Shown here: positions 26,185-35,622 of the stretch, in pieces | Layout: every line of letters starts with the position of its first letter | How positions within the stretch are numbered: position 1 is the stretch's first letter | Source of the DNA: Azospirillum isscasi | GTDB lineage: Bacteria; Pseudomonadota; Alphaproteobacteria; Azospirillales; Azospirillaceae | Length of the DNA stretch: 64,000 bases | Direction of reading: 5' to 3' | Assembly (NCBI RefSeq): GCF_030849505.1 | Contig: NZ_JAUJFI010000001.1 | Location: forward strand, 62,001 to 126,000 | Translations under genes and position numbers: made by a program | The notes under the pieces: generated by a model | What the model saw: only the letters and a program-made list of their open reading frames with translations | Database searches by the model: none | What the model was told of the DNA's origin: nothing

Positions 26185-27546
26185 TCAGGCGGTGGCCTGG
26201 ATGGCGTCGGCGACCACGTTCATCAGCCGGTCGAGGTCCTCGCGCTCGCTGATGAAATGCGGCCCGAACTGCAGCGTGTCGCCGCCGAAGCGGACGTAGT
26301 AGCCCGCCTTCCAGCAATGCATGGCGATCTCATAGGGGCGGCGCGCCGGTTCGCCCGGCAGGGCCGCGATCTGCACCGCACCGCAAAGCCCGTAGTTGCG
26401 GATGTCGGTGACGTGTTTCAGCCCCTTCAGCCCGTGCAGCACCGTCTCGAAATGGGGGGCAAGATCCGCCGCCTTTTCGGCCAGCTTCTCCCGCTCGAAC
26501 AGATCCAGCGCGGCGAGGCCGGCGGCGCAGGCGACGGGGTGGGCGGAGTAGGTGTAGCCGTGCGGGAACTCCACCATGTAGCCGGCGCCGCCGTTGTCCA
26601 TGAAGGTCTGGTAGATCTCATGGCTGGCGACCACGGCGCCCATCGGCACCGCGCCGTTGGTCAGGCCCTTGGCGACGTTCATGATGTCGGGCACCACGCC
26701 GAAGGCGTCGGCGCCGAAGGCGGTGCCCATGCGCCCGAAGCCGGTGATGACCTCGTCGAAGATCAGCAGGATGTTGTGCTTGTCGCACAGCTCGCGCAGC
26801 CGCTTCAGATAGCCCTTGGGCGGCGGCAGCACACCCGCCGAACCGGCCAGCGGCTCCACGATCACCGCGGCGATGTTGGAGGCGTCGTGCAGGGCGACCA
26901 GTTCCTCCAGCGCGTCGGCCAGTTCGGCGCCCTGCTCCGGCAGGCCCTTGGTGAAGGCGTTCTGCGGCAGCAGCGTGTGCGGCAGATGGTCGGCCTCGAC
27001 GCCCGAGCCGAACAGCTTGCGGTTGCCGCCGATGCCGCCCAGGCTGATGCCGCCGAAATTGACGCCGTGATAGCCCTTGGACCGCCCGATCAGCTTGGTC
27101 TTCGTCGGCTGGCCCTTCAGGCGCCAATAGGCACGGGCCATCTTCAGCGAGGTGTCGGTGGCCTCCGACCCCGAATTGACGAAGAACACATGGTCCAGCC
27201 CGGCGGGCGTCATGGAGGCCAGCTTGTGCGCCAGCTTGAAGGCGGCGGGATGGCCGAACTGGAAGGCCGGGCTGTAGTCCAGCTCGGCGATCTGGCGGGC
27301 GACGGCCTCGCTGATTTCGCGGCGGCTGTGCCCGGCGCCGCAGCACCACAGGCCGGACAGGCTGTCATAGATCTTCCGCCCCTCGGCGTCCCAGTACCAG
27401 GCGCCTTCCGCGCGGGCGATCAGGCGCGGGTTGCCCTTGAACTCCCGGTTCGCCGTGAAGGGCATCCAGTGGGCGTCCAGCTCCTCGCGCGTCAGTCCGG
27501 CGGTCGGGGCGGCTCCGGTCTTCTGGTTCTCGTCCAGCGGCGGCAT
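26185..27546 (-). CDS. omega-amino acid (beta-alanine)--pyruvate aminotransferase
   Basis: 453 residues, class III PLP aminotransferase. The N-terminus ([18 protein letters not shown]) is typical of beta-alanine--pyruvate aminotransferases. The PLP Lys is K293 in [15 protein letters not shown], preceded by [30 protein letters not shown] binds the cofactor phosphate. It converts beta-alanine and pyruvate to malonate semialdehyde and alanine. It also could accept other omega-amines, including taurine or GABA analogues. Transcribed with mmsA downstream; a LysR gene is divergent from its 5' end. With the carbamoylase-like gene at 28606 nearby, reductive pyrimidine breakdown products are plausible inputs, but that link is inference. 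Confidence 0.9.
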   Translation of the reverse strand: MPPLDENQKTGAAPTAGLTREELDAHWMPFTANREFKGNPRLIARAEGAWYWDAEGRKIYDSLSGLWCCGAGHSRREISEAVARQIAELDYSPAFQFGHPAAFKLAHKLASMTPAGLDHVFFVNSGSEATDTSLKMARAYWRLKGQPTKTKLIGRSKGYHGVNFGGISLGGIGGNRKLFGSGVEADHLPHTLLPQNAFTKGLPEQGAELADALEELVALHDASNIAAVIVEPLAGSAGVLPPPKGYLKRLRELCDKHNILLIFDEVITGFGRMGTAFGADAFGVVPDIMNVAKGLTNGAVPMGAVVASHEIYQTFMDNGGAGYMVEFPHGYTYSAHPVACAAGLAALDLFEREKLAEKAADLAPHFETVLHGLKGLKHVTDIRNYGLCGAVQIAALPGEPARRPYEIAMHCWKAGYYVRFGGDTLQFGPHFISEREDLDRLMNVVADAIQATA

Positions 27547-27600
27547 CGGGCAATTCCTGCTGAGTGGGGTCGTCGTCGGAAAACAGTGTGCGCGGAGCCT

Positions 27601-27623
27601 TGGTTGCGGTTAAATCCAAACCA
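27601..27623. promoter_or_regulatory. candidate LysR-type operator
   Basis: TGGTT-N13-AACCA imperfect dyad in the 111-bp gap between the divergent aminotransferase and LysR genes. Such dyads in divergent gaps commonly bind the LysR regulator. Only one copy is seen, so this is a weak assignment. Confidence 0.4.
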
Positions 27624-27657
27624 TTCAAACTTTACGCAAGCGCCCGCTTACCTATCC

Positions 27658-28581
27658 ATGAGCAAGCAAGCCCGTCCCCTCAGCGGCCTCAACGACGCCG
27701 ACCTGCGCCTGCTGCGCGTCTTCAAGACGGTGGTGGAATGCGGCGGCTTTTCCGCGGCGGAGGTGGAGCTGAACATCAGCCGCGCCGCGATCAGCCTGCA
27801 CATGGCGGATCTGGAACGGCGGCTGGGGTTGCGCCTGTGCCGGCGCGGGCGGGCAGGATTCCTGCTGACCGACGAGGGGCGGCTGGCCTACGAGGCGGCG
27901 CTGCGCCTGTTCGCCGGGCTGGAGAGCTTCCGCAGCGAGATCAACGCCGCTCACGGGCGGCTGCGCGGGGAATTGAACATCGGCATCACCGACAACCTTG
28001 TCACGATGCCGAAGATGCGCGTGACCGACGCCCTGCGCGGCCTGAAGCAGCAGGGGCCGGAGGTGCGGGTGAACATCCGCATGATCCCGCCCAACGAGAT
28101 CGAACGCGGCGTGCTGGACGGGCGGCTGCATGTCGGCGTGGTGCCGGCGCGGCGCGCCCTGCCCGGCCTGGACCGCTACCCGCTGTACCAGGAGGAATCA
28201 CGCCTCTATTGCGGGCGCGGCCACCCGCTGTTCGACCGGGACGGGGTGTCCGACGAGGCCGTGGAAACCGCCGACGCGGTGGCCCCGACCGAAGCGCAGC
28301 AGGTGCCGGAGGCGGCGGGGGTGCAGCAGGCGCTGACCACCACCGCCACCGCGACCGACCGCGAGGGCGTGGCCTTCCTGATCCTGACCGGCTGCTACGT
28401 CGGGTTCCTGCCGACGCATTACGCGCGGCAATGGGTGGAGCGCGGGGCGATGCGCGCCCTGCTGCCCGACCGCTTCCGCTACGCCCAGGCGTTCCAGGCG
28501 GTCACCAAGAAGGGCGCCCAGCCGAATCTGGTGCTGGAGCGGTTTCTCGAATTGTTGAGGCGGACGGGGGTGGAGGGGTGA
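27658..28581 (+). CDS. LysR-family transcriptional regulator
   Basis: 307 residues. HTH at about 15-75: LRVFKTVVECGGFSAAEVEL then ISRAAISLHMADLERRLGLR. The effector domain begins near 95 (GELNIGITDNLVTMPKM). ATG 27658 is preferred because the upstream frame is antisense to the aminotransferase gene and the LysR fold starts just after it. Divergent from the aminotransferase-mmsA pair, which it most likely controls in response to beta-alanine or a product. Convergent with the Zn-hydrolase gene downstream. Confidence 0.88.
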   Translation: MSKQARPLSGLNDADLRLLRVFKTVVECGGFSAAEVELNISRAAISLHMADLERRLGLRLCRRGRAGFLLTDEGRLAYEAALRLFAGLESFRSEINAAHGRLRGELNIGITDNLVTMPKMRVTDALRGLKQQGPEVRVNIRMIPPNEIERGVLDGRLHVGVVPARRALPGLDRYPLYQEESRLYCGRGHPLFDRDGVSDEAVETADAVAPTEAQQVPEAAGVQQALTTTATATDREGVAFLILTGCYVGFLPTHYARQWVERGAMRALLPDRFRYAQAFQAVTKKGAQPNLVLERFLELLRRTGVEG

Positions 28582-28605
28582 AGCCGCTTGCCCCCTCCCT
28601 AACCC

Positions 28606-29856
28606 TCACCCCTTCCTCACCGCCTTCTCCAGCACGGCGAGCAGCAGCACCTCGCAGCCGGCGGCGCACCATTCCGGGGTGGCGTCCTCCACCTCGTTGT
28701 GGCTGATGCCGTCCACGCAGGGGATGAACACCATCGCCGTCGGCGCCACGCGGGCGACGTAGCAGGCGTCGTGCCCCGCGCCCGACACCATGTCGCGCCA
28801 GGAATGGCCGGTGCGCTCCACGCCCTTGCGGACCGCGGCGACGCAGGACTCCTCGAAGCGGACCGGGGCGTAGTAGAAGATCTGCTCCATCTCCGCGTCC
28901 AGCATCGTCTCCGCCGCGATGCGCGCCACCTCGGCCCGCAGTTCGGCATCCATCCGCGCCAGAACGGCGTCGTCGGGATGGCGGAAGTCCACCGTGAAGA
29001 AGACGCGCCCCGGAATGACGTTGCGCGAGTTCGGGTGGATCTGCATCAGCCCCACCGTGGCGCAGGCGCCGGGCTGGTGCGTGAAGCCGATGCGGTTCAC
29101 CGCCTCGACCACGCGGGCGGCACCGACCAGGGCGTCCTTGCGGCGCGCCATCGGGGTGGGGCCGGCGTGGGCCTCCTGCCCGGTCAGGGTGATCTCGTAC
29201 CAGCGCTGGCCCTGGGCGTCGGTGACCACGCCGATGGTCTTGCCCTCGGCCTCCAGGATCGGTCCCTGCTCGATGTGGGCCTCGAAATAGGCGGTCAGCG
29301 GACGGTTGCCGACGGGGGCGTCGCCGGCGTAGCCGATGCGGGCAAGCTCCTCGCCCACGGTCCTGCCGTCCATGTCGGCGCGCGACAGGCCGTATTCCAG
29401 ATCGAATTCCCCGGCGAAGACGCCGGACGCGACCATGGACGGGGCGAAGCGGGTGCCCTCCTCGTTGGTCCAGACGGCGACCTCGACCGGCGCGTCGGTC
29501 TCGTAATTCAGGTCGTTCAGGCTGCGGATGACCTCAAGGCCGGCGAGCACGCCGTACACGCCGTCGAACCGCCCGCCGGTCGGCTGGGTGTCGAGATGGC
29601 TGCCCATCAGCACCGGCGGCAGGTCGGGATCGCGGCCCGGACGGCGGGCGAAGATGTTGCCGATCCGGTCGACGGTGACGGTGCAGCCGGCCTCCTCGCA
29701 CCAGCGCACGAACAGGTCGCGGCCTTCCTTGTCCAGGTCGGTCAGGGCGAGGCGGCAGACGCCGCCCTTCGGCGTCGCGCCGATCGTCGCCATGTCCATC
29801 AGGCTCTGCCACAGGCGGGAGCCGTTGATCGTCAGGTTCGGCGGTAGGCTGTCCAT
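28606..29856 (-). CDS. Zn-dependent hydrolase, N-carbamoyl-amino acid/allantoate amidohydrolase family
   Basis: 416 residues, M20-related di-zinc amidohydrolase. Metal and active-site blocks are GSHLDTQPTGGRFDGVYG (about 82-99), NEEGTRFAPSM (about 126), EAHIEQGPILE (about 188) and the C-terminal SGAGHDACYVAR with DGISHNEVE. Family members hydrolyse N-carbamoyl-beta-alanine, N-carbamoyl-L-amino acids, allantoate or similar ureido compounds; which one is not decidable here. It is the last gene of the minus-strand amidase/ABC-importer unit, 104 bp after the ATPase gene with a palindromic repeat in between. It is also close to beta-alanine genes, so both contexts are possible. Confidence 0.88.
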   Translation of the reverse strand: MDSLPPNLTINGSRLWQSLMDMATIGATPKGGVCRLALTDLDKEGRDLFVRWCEEAGCTVTVDRIGNIFARRPGRDPDLPPVLMGSHLDTQPTGGRFDGVYGVLAGLEVIRSLNDLNYETDAPVEVAVWTNEEGTRFAPSMVASGVFAGEFDLEYGLSRADMDGRTVGEELARIGYAGDAPVGNRPLTAYFEAHIEQGPILEAEGKTIGVVTDAQGQRWYEITLTGQEAHAGPTPMARRKDALVGAARVVEAVNRIGFTHQPGACATVGLMQIHPNSRNVIPGRVFFTVDFRHPDDAVLARMDAELRAEVARIAAETMLDAEMEQIFYYAPVRFEESCVAAVRKGVERTGHSWRDMVSGAGHDACYVARVAPTAMVFIPCVDGISHNEVEDATPEWCAAGCEVLLLAVLEKAVRKG

Positions 29857-29921
29857 GATGTCGGTTCGTCCCTTGGGAGCGTTTCAGACGGAGATCGGCG
29901 ATGGCAATCGCGTGTGAGATC

Positions 29922-29944
29922 CCCTCTCCCCCCTGGGGAGAGGG
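29922..29944. repeat. 23-bp palindromic intergenic repeat, identical to 5836-5858
   Basis: CCCTCTCCCC-CCT-GGGGAGAGGG, identical base for base to the copy 24 kb upstream. It lies between the ABC ATPase stop and the Zn-hydrolase start within the same minus-strand unit, so it may adjust expression of the downstream gene. Confidence 0.8.
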
Positions 29945-29960
29945 TTGTCCGGCGAACGGG

Positions 29961-30956
29961 TCAGACGGCGGCGGGAACGGCGGCACAGGCGCGCACGCAG
30001 CGGGCCATGCGGCCCGGCTCCAGCCAGGTTTCGGGGGGCGGTGCCGCGGTGCAGGCGGCCTCCGCGTAGGCGCAGCGCGGGGCGTAGGCGCAGCCCGGCG
30101 GCAGCGCCGTCAGGTCGGGCGGCGCGCCGGGAATGGCCTCCAGCGCATGGCCGCGCATGTTGCCGTGCACGGTGGAGGACATCAGCCCCGCGGTGTAGGG
30201 ATGCTGCGGCGTCTTCAACACCTGCCGGGCGGTGCCCAGTTCGACGAAGCGGCCCGCGTACATCACGGCGATGCGGTCGGCGGTCTCCGCCGCCACGCCC
30301 ATGTCGTGGGTCACCATGATGACGGCCATGTTCAGTTCGGCCTGAAGCTGGCGCAGCAGCAGAAGGATCTGCATCTGCACCGTGGCGTCCAGCGCCGTGG
30401 TCGGCTCGTCGGCCAGCAGCAGGGCCGGGTTGCAGCTCAGCGCGAGCGCGATCATCGCGCGCTGGCGCATGCCGCCGGACATCTCGTGAGGGTAGGCTTT
30501 CAGGCGGCGCTTGGCAGAGGGGATCTGCACCCGCTCCAGCAGGTCGAGCGCACGGCGCTCCGCGTCGGCGAAGCTCACGCCCTCGTGGCGGACGATGGTT
30601 TCGGCGATCTGGTGGCCGATGGTGTAGACAGGGTCCAGCGCCAGCATCGGTTCCTGGAAGACCATGGAGATGGCCTTGCCGCGCAGCCGCTCCATGCGGC
30701 GTTCCGGCAGGGTGTAGACATCCTCCCCGTTCAGCAGGACCGTGCCGCCGATGCGGCTGCGCCGTTCGGGAAGCAGCCGCATCAGGGCGCGCAGGGTCAC
30801 GCTCTTGCCCGATCCGGACTCGCCCAGCAGGCACAGCACCTCGCCGCGCTTCAGGGTGAAATCAACGCCGTTGATGGCGCTGGCGGTGCCGCGCTCCGTC
30901 CGGAATGAGACGGTCAGGCCGGAGACGGACAGGAGCGGCGTGTTGTCGTCAGGCAT
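29961..30956 (-). CDS. peptide ABC importer ATPase, DppD/OppD-like
   Basis: 331-residue ATPase of a peptide/nickel-type ABC importer. Walker A is GESGSGKS (about 38-45), signature [13 protein letters not shown] (about 157), Walker [13 protein letters not shown] and H-loop VTHDMGV. The C-terminal oligopeptide-transporter extension ([15 protein letters not shown], about 291) carries Cys residues seen in OppD/DppD C-termini, where they can bind an iron-sulfur cluster. It acts at the cytoplasmic face as a heterodimer with the next ATPase. Its start overlaps the stop of the upstream ATPase gene by 8 bp, giving translational coupling. Confidence 0.92.
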   Translation of the reverse strand: MPDDNTPLLSVSGLTVSFRTERGTASAINGVDFTLKRGEVLCLLGESGSGKSVTLRALMRLLPERRSRIGGTVLLNGEDVYTLPERRMERLRGKAISMVFQEPMLALDPVYTIGHQIAETIVRHEGVSFADAERRALDLLERVQIPSAKRRLKAYPHEMSGGMRQRAMIALALSCNPALLLADEPTTALDATVQMQILLLLRQLQAELNMAVIMVTHDMGVAAETADRIAVMYAGRFVELGTARQVLKTPQHPYTAGLMSSTVHGNMRGHALEAIPGAPPDLTALPPGCAYAPRCAYAEAACTAAPPPETWLEPGRMARCVRACAAVPAAV

Positions 30957-31995
30957 AGGCGTGGGCCTCCGGATGGCCGGATGCGGAATCGTGCAGATGG
31001 CAGGCGACGATGTGGCCGCCGCCCAGATCCATCGGGACCGGCTCCCGCTCCGCGCAGACGCCGGTGGCGTGCGGGCAGCGCGTGCGGAAACGGCAGCCGG
31101 ACGGCGGGTTGATCGGGTTGGGCGGGTCGCCCTGGAGCGGGGCCGCCGCGGTGCGCTCGTCCGGGTCCATGGACAGCCGGGCGGAGAACAGCGCCCGTGT
31201 GTAGGGGTGCGCCGGACGGCCGTAGATGGCCTCCACCGGCCCGACCTCCGCCACCTTGCCCAGATACATCACCAGCACGCGGTCGGAGATGTAGTGGACC
31301 ACGTTCAGGTCGTGCGAGATGAAGATGTAGGTGAGGTCGAGCTGGCGCTTCAGCTCCACCAGCAGGTTGAGGACCTGCGCCTCCACCGACTTGTCGAGCG
31401 CCGACACCGCCTCGTCCAGGATGACGAGGCGCGGGCGCAGCGCCAGCGCGCGGGCGATGTTCACCCGCTGGCGCTGGCCGCCCGACAGCTCGTGCGGGTA
31501 GCGGCCCATGAAGGTGCCGGGGTCCAGCCCGACGCGGCCCAGCAGGTCGCCGGCCACCGCCGTCGCGTCGCGCCGCGACACGCCGTGCACCATCGGGGCG
31601 AAGGCCAGGCTGTCAGCGATGGTCAGGCGCGGGTTCAGCGAGGCGTAGCTGTCCTGGAAGACCATCTGCATGCGGCGGCGCAGCTCGCGCAAGCTGAGGC
31701 CGCTGCGGGTGCCGACCGTCTCGCCGTCGAAGACGATGTCGCCGCCGTCGGGTTCGATCAGGCGCATCAGCAGGCGCGCGGTGGTGGACTTGCCGCAGCC
31801 GGACTCGCCGACCACGCCCAGGGTTTCCCCCTTGGCGACGGAAAAGCTCACGCCGTCCACCGCGCGGGCCACCGGCTTCGGCCCGGTCAGGCCGCCGCGC
31901 ACCGGGAAATGCTTGGTCAGGTTTCCCACCGACAGGAGCGGCTGTTGCGGCCCGCCGATGTCGGGAACGGGGTCGAGACGGTGCAGGGACGTCAC
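30949..31995 (-). CDS. peptide ABC importer ATPase, DppF/OppF-like
   Basis: 348 residues from a GTG start (31995) that overlaps the permease stop as GTGA; the longer open frame upstream is antisense-free but lies inside the permease gene, so the GTG is preferred. Walker A GESGCGKS, signature ELSGGQRQRVNIARAL, Walker B VILDEAVSALD (Ala replaces the usual Pro-Thr context), and H-loop FISHDLNVV. The C-terminal extension SGCRFRTRCPHATGVC has the Cys pattern of this subgroup. The N-terminal KHFPVRGGLTG is typical of DppF. Works with the adjacent DppD-like ATPase. Confidence 0.92.
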   Translation of the reverse strand: MTSLHRLDPVPDIGGPQQPLLSVGNLTKHFPVRGGLTGPKPVARAVDGVSFSVAKGETLGVVGESGCGKSTTARLLMRLIEPDGGDIVFDGETVGTRSGLSLRELRRRMQMVFQDSYASLNPRLTIADSLAFAPMVHGVSRRDATAVAGDLLGRVGLDPGTFMGRYPHELSGGQRQRVNIARALALRPRLVILDEAVSALDKSVEAQVLNLLVELKRQLDLTYIFISHDLNVVHYISDRVLVMYLGKVAEVGPVEAIYGRPAHPYTRALFSARLSMDPDERTAAAPLQGDPPNPINPPSGCRFRTRCPHATGVCAEREPVPMDLGGGHIVACHLHDSASGHPEAHAYA

Positions 31996-32885
31996 AGCTT
32001 CACCTCCATGGCGGTGCGCAGCCCGTCGCTGGCGAGGTTGCAGCAGATCGAGGTCAGGAAGATCAGCGCGCCGGGCAGCACCGCCACCCAGGGCTGGACA
32101 TAGATGGCTTGGCGCAGCGTGTTCAGCATCAGGCCCCATTCCGCCTGCGGCGGCTCCACCCCCAGCCCGAGGAAGCTGAGTCCGGAGGCCAGGATGATGC
32201 TGACGCTGATCAGGCTGGAGGCGTAGACGAAGATCGGCCCCAGCACGTTGGGCAGCAGATGCACACGGATGATGGTCAGGCTTCCCGCCCCCGACGCGCG
32301 GGCGGCGTCCACAAAGTCGAGGCCGCGCACCTGGGTCGTCACCGTCTCGGCGATGCGGGCCAGCGGCGGGATGAAGACGATGGTCAGCGCCACGATGGCG
32401 TTGGTCAGGCCGGAACCGAGCGCGCCGGAGATGGCGACGGCCAGCAGCACGGACGGGAAGGCGTAGAGCACGTCCATGGTGCGCATGATCGCCATGTTCA
32501 GCCGCCCGCCGAAGAAGCCGGCGACGATGCCCAGCAGCCCGCCGATGGCAAGCGCGTTCAGCACCGGTGTGATGCCCATGACCAGCGACATCCGCCCGCC
32601 GTAAAGCAGGCGCGAGAGCATGTCGCGGCCCAGCTCGTCCGTGCCCAGCGGGTGGTTCGGCGTGCCGATGGGCTTCAGCCGGCGGATCATGCTGGTCTTG
32701 TAGGGATCGGCGGGGGCCAGCAGGTCGGCGAAGACCGCGGACAGCACGATCGCCAGCAGCAGCGCGAGGCAGGCCATGGTGACGGGATCGCGGCGCAGGC
32801 GCCGGCCCACCATGGTCCAGTAGCCGGGCGAGCGCGCCGCCTTCGGCTTGGCGGGAAAGGAAGGTTTGGCGGCCGTTGCTTCCAA
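31992..32885 (-). CDS. peptide ABC importer permease, DppC/OppC-like
   Basis: 297 residues, inner membrane. The N-terminal region before helix 1 (KAARSPGYWTMVGRRLRRD) is typical of DppC. About five to six helices follow. The EAA-type loop contacting the ATPases is seen in VDAARASGAGSLTIIRVHLL (about 194-213). Forms the channel with the DppB-like subunit. Its stop overlaps the GTG of the DppF-like gene by four bases. A 27-bp gap separates it from the DppB-like gene. Confidence 0.92.
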   Translation of the reverse strand: MEATAAKPSFPAKPKAARSPGYWTMVGRRLRRDPVTMACLALLLAIVLSAVFADLLAPADPYKTSMIRRLKPIGTPNHPLGTDELGRDMLSRLLYGGRMSLVMGITPVLNALAIGGLLGIVAGFFGGRLNMAIMRTMDVLYAFPSVLLAVAISGALGSGLTNAIVALTIVFIPPLARIAETVTTQVRGLDFVDAARASGAGSLTIIRVHLLPNVLGPIFVYASSLISVSIILASGLSFLGLGVEPPQAEWGLMLNTLRQAIYVQPWVAVLPGALIFLTSICCNLASDGLRTAMEVKL

Positions 32886-32912
32886 GAGAATTCTCCGTCG
32901 GTCGGGCCGGGA

Positions 32913-33866
32913 TCAGGAGCGGCGCATGCGCGGGTCGAGCGCCGCCTGCGCAATGTCCACCAGGAGGTTCAGCAGCACGAAGAAGAGGCCGAGCATCAGG
33001 ATGGTGCCCTGAAGCAGCGGGATGTCGCGCTTGAAGATCGCCTCGTTCAGCAGGAAGCCGGTGCCGGGCCAGGAGAACACCGTTTCGATCAGGATCGAGC
33101 CGCCCAGCAGGTAGCCGAACTGGAGGCCGAGCACCGAGACCACCGTCGGCGCCACGTTGCGCACGACATGGCGCAGCACCGGGCCGCGGCCCAGCCCCTT
33201 GGCGCGCAGCGCCTGGACGAACTCCTGGTGCAGCACGTCGGCCACCGTGGCGCGGACGGAGCGGGCGACGATGCCCATGGGGATCACCGACATGGTGATG
33301 ACCGGCAGCACCGCGTGGGCCAGATGCTCCCCGGTGAAGCCCCAGCCGGCGGCCCCGCCGGGGGCCATGCCCATGGCCGGCAGCAGGTTCAGCTCCACCG
33401 ACAGGACGATGACCAGCACCATGCCCAGCCAGTAATGCGGCACGCTGACGCCGATCAGCGTCAGGATGGTGGCGAAGCGGTCCACGAGGCCGCCGCGGTG
33501 CCAGCCGGCCAGCGCCCCCAGCAGCGTGCCGCTGGTGAAGCCGACGAGCGCCGCGCCGATGGACAGCACCAGCGTGTTGGCCAGCGCGCGACCCAGATCC
33601 GCCGCGACGGGCCGCCCGGTCGCCACCGACTGGCCGAGGTCGCCGGTCAGCACATGGCCGAGATAGATCAGGTATTGGATCGGCAGGGGCTGGTCGAAGC
33701 CGTAGGCGCGGCGGAGCTGTTCCACCACCTCCGCCGGTGCGTCGGGGCCGACGACGGCGTTCAGCGGGTCGCCCGGCGCGATGTGCACCAGCCCGAACAC
33801 CAGCAGCGTCACGCCGAGCGCGATCGGCACGATGTAGAGGATGCGGCGCAGGATGTACGTGAACAT
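32913..33866 (-). CDS. peptide ABC importer permease, DppB/OppB-like
   Basis: 317 residues from ATG 33866 (MFTYILRRILYIVPIALGV), the standard DppB N-terminus; the longer frame to 33905 begins in repeat-derived sequence. Six membrane helices are expected. The loop VQALRAKGLGRGPVLRHVVR (about 205-224) is the ATPase-contact EAA motif. Partner of the DppC-like permease. The gap to the upstream binding-protein gene contains a hairpin repeat (33896-33951). Confidence 0.92.
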   Translation of the reverse strand: MFTYILRRILYIVPIALGVTLLVFGLVHIAPGDPLNAVVGPDAPAEVVEQLRRAYGFDQPLPIQYLIYLGHVLTGDLGQSVATGRPVAADLGRALANTLVLSIGAALVGFTSGTLLGALAGWHRGGLVDRFATILTLIGVSVPHYWLGMVLVIVLSVELNLLPAMGMAPGGAAGWGFTGEHLAHAVLPVITMSVIPMGIVARSVRATVADVLHQEFVQALRAKGLGRGPVLRHVVRNVAPTVVSVLGLQFGYLLGGSILIETVFSWPGTGFLLNEAIFKRDIPLLQGTILMLGLFFVLLNLLVDIAQAALDPRMRRS

Positions 33867-33895
33867 GGCGGGTCTCCGCGTTGCGGGGGTGCGCA

Positions 33896-33951
33896 TTGCC
33901 CCCACCCCGGCCCTCCCCCGCTGACGCAGGGGAGGGTTAGGGAGAGGGCAA
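33896..33951. repeat. palindromic repeat after the binding-protein gene
   Basis: Outer arms TTGCCC (33896-33901) and GGGCAA (33946-33951); inner stem CCCTCCCC (33911-33918) with GGGGAGGG (33929-33936). It lies just after the stop of the highly expressed type of gene (binding protein) and before the permease genes, where stabilising hairpins are common. Confidence 0.65.
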
Positions 33952-33966
33952 AACGCCGCCGGCGCC

Positions 33967-35586
33967 TTACTGCACCGTGACCGGCGACAGGTCGAGGAAC
34001 CAGTTCTGCGCCTGGACGAAGCCCTTGACCTTCGGCGACAGGGCGCGCGGCGCCACGTCGTGGACGACCCAGACGAACAGGGCGTCGTCCACCATCTTCG
34101 CGTGGATCTGGCCCAGGATCTCGTCCTGCGCGGCCTTGTCGAAGGTGTTCTGGGCCTTGGCGGCCAGCGCGTCCATCGCCGGGTCGGCGTAGAAGCCCCA
34201 GTTCACGCCGTTCGGGGCGTGCAGGTCGCTCTTCACGAAGCGGACGAAGGCGTTGAACGGATCGACCGTGGCGTAGCTGAAGTTGATGATGGAGGCCCCG
34301 GCGTTCTGCTCCGCCTTGGCACCGGCGCGCCAGCGGTTGATGAGCGAGGTGATCTCCATGACCTCGAACTCAAGCTCGATGCCGATCTCCTTCAGGTTCT
34401 GCTGGATGAACTCGTTCATCGGCAGCGGCAGCATCTGGCCCGACCCGCTGGGGGAGATGATCGCCTTCGCCTTGACCGGCTTGCCTGGGCCGTAGCCGGC
34501 TTCGGCCATCAGCTTCTTGGCGGCGGCGAGGTCGTACTTGATGTCGAAGCTCGGCTTGCCGTACCACGCGCTGCCCGGCACCACATGGCCCTTGGCCGGA
34601 ACGGCGTAGCCGCCGAGAAGCTCGGTCAGCCCCTCGCGGTCGATGGCGAGGTTGGCGGCCTTGCGGACGCGGACGTCGTTCCACGGGCTGTCCGGCAGGC
34701 GGCTGAGGTGGTACGGCCAGATGTGCGGGTAGGGGTTGGAGGAGATCTGCATCCCCGACGACTTCAGGCGCGGGATGGTGTCGGGCGGCGGCGCCTCGAC
34801 CACGTCCACCTGACCGGACAGCAGGGCGGCGGTGCGGGTGTTGGCCTCCGGCATCGGGATCAGCACCAGCTTGTCCAGCTTCGGCACGCGGGCGGTGTCC
34901 CAATACGCCTTGTTCGCTGCCAGCTCGGCGCGTTCGCGCGGCACCAGCTTCTCCAGCTTGAACGGGCCGGTGCCTGAGGGCTGGGCGGCGAACTTCGCCC
35001 AATCCTTGCCCACCGCCTCATACTGGGCCGGGCTGGCCATCAGGATGAAGGAGAGCTGGTAGGGCAGGAAGCTGTCCGGCGTCTTGGTCGTGAACTCGAT
35101 GGTCAGGTCGTCCACCACCTTGTAGGAGGCGATGGAGGCGGCGCGGAAGCCGACCAGCGACGCCTGCCGCGCGTCGAAATGCGGCGCGTCCTTGTTCAGC
35201 AGCTTGTCGAAGTTCCAGGCCACCGCCTTGGCGTCGAAGGCCGAGCCGTCGTGGAACTTGACGCCGGGGCGCAGCTTGAAGGTCCACTTGGTGGTGTCCT
35301 TCGGGTCGGCCTCCCAGCTCAGCGCGAGGCCCGGCTTGATGGCCGACGGCTTGTCCGCCGTGGACAGGTCCCAATTCACCAGACCGTCGTACATGGTGTA
35401 GCCGGCGAAGCGGAAACCTTCGAAGCCGTTGTCCGGCGAGCCGTGGGTCAGCGGGATGTCGGCGGCGGTCATGCCGATGCGCAGGGTGCCCTGCGCCTGG
35501 GCGGTGGCCGGGGCGAAGGCGGCGGCGGACAAGGCGATGGCGGCGGCGCCGGCCAGAACGAGGCGCCGTGAGAAGGTGAACGTCAT
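33967..35586 (-). CDS. peptide/solute ABC substrate-binding protein, family 5 (DppA/OppA-like)
   Basis: 539 residues. Sec signal peptide at 1-31 (RRLVLAGAAAIALSAAAFAP then ATAQA cleavage). The mature protein shows SBP_bac_5 blocks: DGLVNWDLSTADKPSAIKPG (about 69), WTFKLRPGVKFHDGSAFDA (about 100), GTGPFKLEKLVPRERAEL and NDVRVRKAANLAIDREGL. Located in the periplasm, where it captures a peptide-like ligand for the importer encoded just downstream. The 36-bp gap to the upstream amidase gene and the shared strand place it in the same operon. Because the neighbours process D-amino acid or acylated amino acid compounds, the ligand may be such a derivative rather than an ordinary peptide. Confidence 0.92.
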   Translation of the reverse strand: MTFTFSRRLVLAGAAAIALSAAAFAPATAQAQGTLRIGMTAADIPLTHGSPDNGFEGFRFAGYTMYDGLVNWDLSTADKPSAIKPGLALSWEADPKDTTKWTFKLRPGVKFHDGSAFDAKAVAWNFDKLLNKDAPHFDARQASLVGFRAASIASYKVVDDLTIEFTTKTPDSFLPYQLSFILMASPAQYEAVGKDWAKFAAQPSGTGPFKLEKLVPRERAELAANKAYWDTARVPKLDKLVLIPMPEANTRTAALLSGQVDVVEAPPPDTIPRLKSSGMQISSNPYPHIWPYHLSRLPDSPWNDVRVRKAANLAIDREGLTELLGGYAVPAKGHVVPGSAWYGKPSFDIKYDLAAAKKLMAEAGYGPGKPVKAKAIISPSGSGQMLPLPMNEFIQQNLKEIGIELEFEVMEITSLINRWRAGAKAEQNAGASIINFSYATVDPFNAFVRFVKSDLHAPNGVNWGFYADPAMDALAAKAQNTFDKAAQDEILGQIHAKMVDDALFVWVVHDVAPRALSPKVKGFVQAQNWFLDLSPVTVQ

Positions 35587-35622
35587 GTCGAGCGTCTCCC
35601 TGAGGGGGCGATGGGCTGGGCG

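Noticed and set aside
32109-33980. 623-codon plus-strand frame
   Set aside because: Antisense to two ABC permease genes; biased composition and no motif.
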